From positions 43,181 through 94,838 of the forward strand of contig CADEDJ010000005.1 in assembly GCA_902826055.1 (NCBI GenBank): a stretch of 51,658 bases of DNA. Direction: 5' to 3'. This stretch comes from an uncultured Nitrosomonas sp. (GTDB taxonomy: Bacteria > Pseudomonadota > Gammaproteobacteria > Burkholderiales > Nitrosomonadaceae). Shown here piece by piece: positions 48,845 to 51,658 of this stretch. The notes beneath the pieces were generated by a model. It made no database searches. It was not told where the DNA came from and saw nothing but the letters and a program-made list of their open reading frames with translations. The position numbers were made by a program, and so were the translations under genes. The number at the start of each line of letters is the position of its first letter. Position 1 is the stretch's first letter.

Positions 48845-48892
48845 GCATCGATTGTTGGTTAATTGAATAGCGATTGATAATAAATTGAATTT

Positions 48893-49327
48893 ATGCAATG
48901 TTCTTATCGTTTACGCATAGTAAAATGGAAAGATGAGGAAGCTGCATTACGTAGTATTCGAACAGCGGTATTCATTCACGAGCAACACGTTCCACTCCAT
49001 CTGGAATGGGATGAATTTGATGCAATTAGTATGCACATTCTTGCACAAAATTTCGAGGGACAACCTATAGGGACGGTAAGATTGTTGCCAAATGGATATG
49101 TCGGTCGCATGGCAGTTCTAAAAGAATGGCGCGGGAAAGGAATTGGTATTGCCATGATGCAAAAAATACTGCAACAAGCAGAAAATCTTGGAATACAACA
49201 GGTAAAACTAAATGCACAAGTATCTGCTATCCAATTCTATGAAAGATTTGGATTCCAGGTATCCGGAAAAGAATTTATGGATGCAGGAATTCTCCATGTA
49301 AAAATGGTACTGCGACTCAGCGTTTAA
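48893..49327 (+). CDS. GNAT-family N-acetyltransferase
   Basis: A 144-residue single-domain acyltransferase. The acetyl-CoA loop is WRGKGIGIAMM (Q/RxxGxG/A motif), preceded by the strand VGRMAVLKE and followed by LNAQVSAIQFYERFGF, which is typical of ElaA/YjcF-like GNATs. The substrate is unknown. It lies 48 bases after purA. Confidence 0.9.
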   Translation: MQCSYRLRIVKWKDEEAALRSIRTAVFIHEQHVPLHLEWDEFDAISMHILAQNFEGQPIGTVRLLPNGYVGRMAVLKEWRGKGIGIAMMQKILQQAENLGIQQVKLNAQVSAIQFYERFGFQVSGKEFMDAGILHVKMVLRLSV

Positions 49328-49339
49328 ATAAATTTTTGA

Positions 49340-49708
49340 TCATTTTTTTTCAGTTTTTTCCCACGCATCAGCTAATGCATCAGTGGCTTGTTTCCAGCGA
49401 TTAGTAGCTTGTTCCGCTGAGATTCTGGCGTCGTCAGATTTTTTTCGAGTAATTTCCACTTCACGTTCTGCTGCAGTTAATTTTTGTTTGATTGAAGTCA
49501 ATTGTTTTTCTGCGAATACTGCATCTTTTGCAAGTGTTTCAGCCGAACGTTTTGCTTGAATCATTTGTTCATAAGCAATACTCGCATTTTTTTGAAGATT
49601 TTCAATGGTCTCAGAACTTGCAAGTGGTTGATATAAGGTGTTCAGAAATAAGACAAGAACAATTTTGAAAGGCAATTTGAAGTAATTAGATGTCATAAAA
49701 ATTCTCAT
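49340..49708 (-). CDS. Secreted coiled-coil hypothetical protein
   Basis: A 122-residue protein not matched to a family. A hydrophobic signal-like segment (FKIVLVLFLNTLYQPLASS) is followed by an almost continuous charged helix of ~85 residues (ENLQKNASIAYEQ to DAWEKTEKK) with heptad-like spacing, predicting a periplasmic coiled coil. Neighbouring genes do not suggest a role. Confidence 0.65.
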   Translation of the reverse strand: MRIFMTSNYFKLPFKIVLVLFLNTLYQPLASSETIENLQKNASIAYEQMIQAKRSAETLAKDAVFAEKQLTSIKQKLTAAEREVEITRKKSDDARISAEQATNRWKQATDALADAWEKTEKK

Positions 49709-49866
49709 AGTTACTCGTAAAATCAGCGTGAAGAATTGTGTCTGTGGGAAAAGAGTTTTTAATCATAGTTGATGGTTGTTACAAAGAATATAAAACCAAT
49801 TGCCAATAATTTCCAGGATTATATAATTATAATCAGAATTTTATATGTTTTATTTGAGAAAGACTC

Positions 49867-50250
49867 ATGAAAAGAATAAAAAAATTTACATTTTTGGCCG
49901 TGGAAAGTAGTGTTATTTTGTTAAGTGCTTTGGGGTGGCTAGTTATGTCAACTTCTGTGTACGCAAATTGTAATGGATGTTTGTGTCCGGGAAATCCGTG
50001 TAAACTTTGCCCATTACCCGCTATGGAAAATGTACCATTAAAGCCAGATGAGTCTGAATTATGTAGCAGAATTAGAGAAAAGGTTCCACCTACTTCAGCA
50101 TTGCCTGGATCTAATGAATATTTTCCAAATTTGGATAAATCGATTATGGCGTGTGTTAACGAAGGAGGGGATGTAATTCGAAATAGGCAGCAAAATTCAG
50201 AATTTTCTGCGAGGTTTTATTGTAAACCAGCAAGTAATGCTAACAGATAA
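49867..50250 (+). CDS. Cys-rich secreted hypothetical protein
   Basis: A 127-residue exported protein that I do not recognise. The signal peptide ends around TSVYA, directly followed by NCNGCLCPGNPCKLCPLP, which holds five cysteines in 14 positions. Three more cysteines (LCSR, MACVN, FYCKP) give eight in the mature protein. The cluster could bind a metal or form a disulfide knot. GAGA lies upstream of the ATG. It precedes the AmoD/PmoD-like gene by about 460 bases, same strand. Confidence 0.7.
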   Translation: MKRIKKFTFLAVESSVILLSALGWLVMSTSVYANCNGCLCPGNPCKLCPLPAMENVPLKPDESELCSRIREKVPPTSALPGSNEYFPNLDKSIMACVNEGGDVIRNRQQNSEFSARFYCKPASNANR

Positions 50251-50707
50251 TATTTTAGGCTTTAGGCTAGCAGAGTCAGTAATATCTGTTGAGTTTGTCA
50301 AGTTATCATGATGTATCGTCAGGGTATTTACAAAATTATCTTAGTGAATTTTACTATTGTCTCAATCAAAGAATGTTGGAAACTGACTTGCCATCCCGAC
50401 CCCTCAGTATGTTTACTCGAGTTATATCCAAGTTAAACTGAAAATAATTTAGAAACATGATTCATTTTAAACTAATAAGTCGTGGTTTTTTCAATTTCTA
50501 ATAGTCGTAAATTTGCTAGGTCCGATAATGCCTGTTTAATCTTGAGTTAAGGCCAGGGTAATTTAAGTTTTTTGTAAACTGCAAATATTTTCATTTCAGA
50601 TTAATATTCTAATTTTTTTGTTATACAATCCCGAGCTAATTGTTCGGACGAAACAACTGAGCATAGCATCATGGAATTGGTTTACAGATAATAAACTTGG
50701 AGAAAAT
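50251..50707. other. Long upstream region of the AmoD-like gene
   Basis: About 457 AT-rich bases without a recognisable gene or RNA. TGTTATACAAT near 50619-50629 is a possible extended -10 element, with no clear -35. The frame of the next gene is open from 50618, but that start would sit on this element. Confidence 0.35.
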
Positions 50708-51427
50708 ATGAAGGTAGTTATTAGAAATAATTGGATAACAAAATTAAGTTTAAGTGGAGTGGTTTTAGCTTCTTTCTTAGCATTTCCAGCGTATGCGCAG
50801 TTAATGCTTGCACATGAAGGACACCATGATGCAGGTGGTTGTACGATTAAAACTGGCGAATTTCCAGTGACATTTAGTGCTTATGAGGTGCCGGAGGGAG
50901 GTATACCACCGATGCATTCATTTTGCGAAAACTTACCTAATACTGGTAAAGTGAATTTAACTATTGAATTACCGCAACAAGTGCGGCAGGTTCCCCTAGC
51001 TGTGCGTCTTGTCAAAGAGGGTCATAGTGGACATGCGAGTGAGAGACATAGTGCTGCCGACCAAAAACCGGTAGATATTGGAGATCATTCAGACCATGAA
51101 GGTATGGATCATGATGTACATGCAGAACATAATGCCCCAGAACATGGTATTGTGTATATGCCGCCAGAAGCACATAATTCTGGGATTATCGTCGTTGCAG
51201 CCGATATTCAAGAGAAAGGTCAATATGCAATTCAACTTGAAAAAAAAGATGATGCAGGTAATGTTAAAACAGTAGTACGTATTCCTCTTAATGTGGGTAA
51301 AGGTGGTGGGCATGGCAGTCATGGCGGAGGTTTTGGTATGCTAGAAATAGCACTAATTGTTATTGCTGGTGGTGCGGCGGCGTTTTATTTTATGCGACGG
51401 AAAAAAGTATCTGAGACTTCAGCTTGA
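50708..51427 (+). CDS. AmoD/PmoD-like periplasmic copper protein with His-rich insert
   Basis: A 239-residue membrane-anchored periplasmic protein. N-terminal signal peptide (LSLSGVVLASFLAFPAYA), then HEGHHDAGGCTIKTGEFP, PPMHSFCENLP, a His-rich insert at residues ~105-148 and a C-terminal helix (MLEIALIVIAGGAAAFYFMRR) with a basic tail. The layout and the Cys45 and Met69/His70/Cys73 cluster resemble AmoD/AmoE/PmoD proteins linked to ammonia and methane monooxygenases, some of which bind copper in a CuA-like site. The family call is from memory of the pattern, not a search. GGAG lies 5 bases before ATG 50708, preferred over an upstream TTG at 50618. No amoCAB genes are in the window; what lies to the right is unknown. 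Confidence 0.6.
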   Translation: MKVVIRNNWITKLSLSGVVLASFLAFPAYAQLMLAHEGHHDAGGCTIKTGEFPVTFSAYEVPEGGIPPMHSFCENLPNTGKVNLTIELPQQVRQVPLAVRLVKEGHSGHASERHSAADQKPVDIGDHSDHEGMDHDVHAEHNAPEHGIVYMPPEAHNSGIIVVAADIQEKGQYAIQLEKKDDAGNVKTVVRIPLNVGKGGGHGSHGGGFGMLEIALIVIAGGAAAFYFMRRKKVSETSA

Positions 51428-51658
51428 TATAGTAGTTGTTAGAGTCTTATTTTTGCAGATCCTGGGCAGAATTTCGGAAAGTTAAATATTTCCCTATTTT
51501 GGATTTTAGGTTATTTAGCTTTAAAGAATTACAATTGATTGAATCCATTAAAAGAATGTTTGAGACTAATTCTTAAATGTCTCTCTTAGGTATTTTGATG
51601 TGATAGCAAATCGCTTGACAGTATAAAATTGACTAAGTAGTCTAGCAGGGGAGATTGA
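51428..51658. other. Right-edge intergenic sequence
   Basis: No gene is visible. TTGACA near 51613 could be a -35 element. The palindrome GACTA, AG, TAGTC follows, and GGGGAG near the end could be a ribosome-binding site for a gene starting outside. Confidence 0.3.

Overview
The window looks like chromosomal DNA of a betaproteobacterial ammonia oxidiser close to Nitrosomonas. This rests on gene content and order: hfq-hflX-hflK-hflC-(DUF2065)-hisZ-purA, ilvB-ilvH-ilvC-psd-pssA-leuA, a periplasmic di-haem cytochrome c peroxidase, and a last gene resembling the AmoD/PmoD periplasmic copper proteins. Assignment to Nitrosomonas is inference. No rRNA, tRNA, CRISPR array, prophage or intact insertion sequence was recognised.

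Layout. 1-5222: the 3' part of a very large Ca2+-binding repeat (RTX-type) protein with nine ~120-140-residue repeat units. 5359-12505 (minus strand): a complete SUF iron-sulfur assembly locus in transcription order iscR-sufA-sufB-sufC-sufD-sufS-sufU-nfu. Its iscR promoter carries two tandem IscR-type sites, and the sufB-to-sufU stops and starts all overlap by 4 bases. 12613-15530: a looser region with decayed sequence, a CPBP-family membrane protein and a small secreted protein. 15531-17200: cysH and prolyl aminopeptidase, converging. 17340-23210: a co-directional run of a small protein, a patatin lipase, TerC, a universal stress protein, a metallo-beta-lactamase-fold phosphodiesterase-like enzyme and a GAF-domain PilB/GspE-type ATPase. 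23305-23870: the wreck of a HigB-HigA toxin-antitoxin pair. 24416-27884 (minus): glnE, then type IV pilin pilA with a sigma-54 promoter and an intrinsic terminator. 28145-30555: a nitrilase-family amidase and tldD. 30627-37338: branched-chain amino acid synthesis (ilvBHC, leuA) interleaved with phosphatidylethanolamine synthesis (psd, pssA), with a possible attenuator before leuA. 37361-40180: a TlpA-like thioredoxin, then a lytic transglycosylase and proS on the minus strand. 40400-42090: rppH and cytochrome c peroxidase. 42374-49327: hfq, hflX, hflK, hflC, a DUF2065 protein, hisZ, purA and a GNAT acetyltransferase. 49340-51427: three secreted or membrane-anchored proteins, the last an AmoD/PmoD-like protein with a histidine-rich insert.

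How it fits together: most of the window is housekeeping (Fe-S assembly, amino acid, phospholipid and purine synthesis, RNA and protein quality control). The accessory signals are the mosaic repeat protein at the left edge, the dead higBA module beside the pilin gene, the cyclic-nucleotide-flavoured ATPase cluster, and the Cys-rich and His-rich export proteins at the right edge. Nothing here clearly forms a wholly new multigene system; the best candidates for further work are listed as findings.
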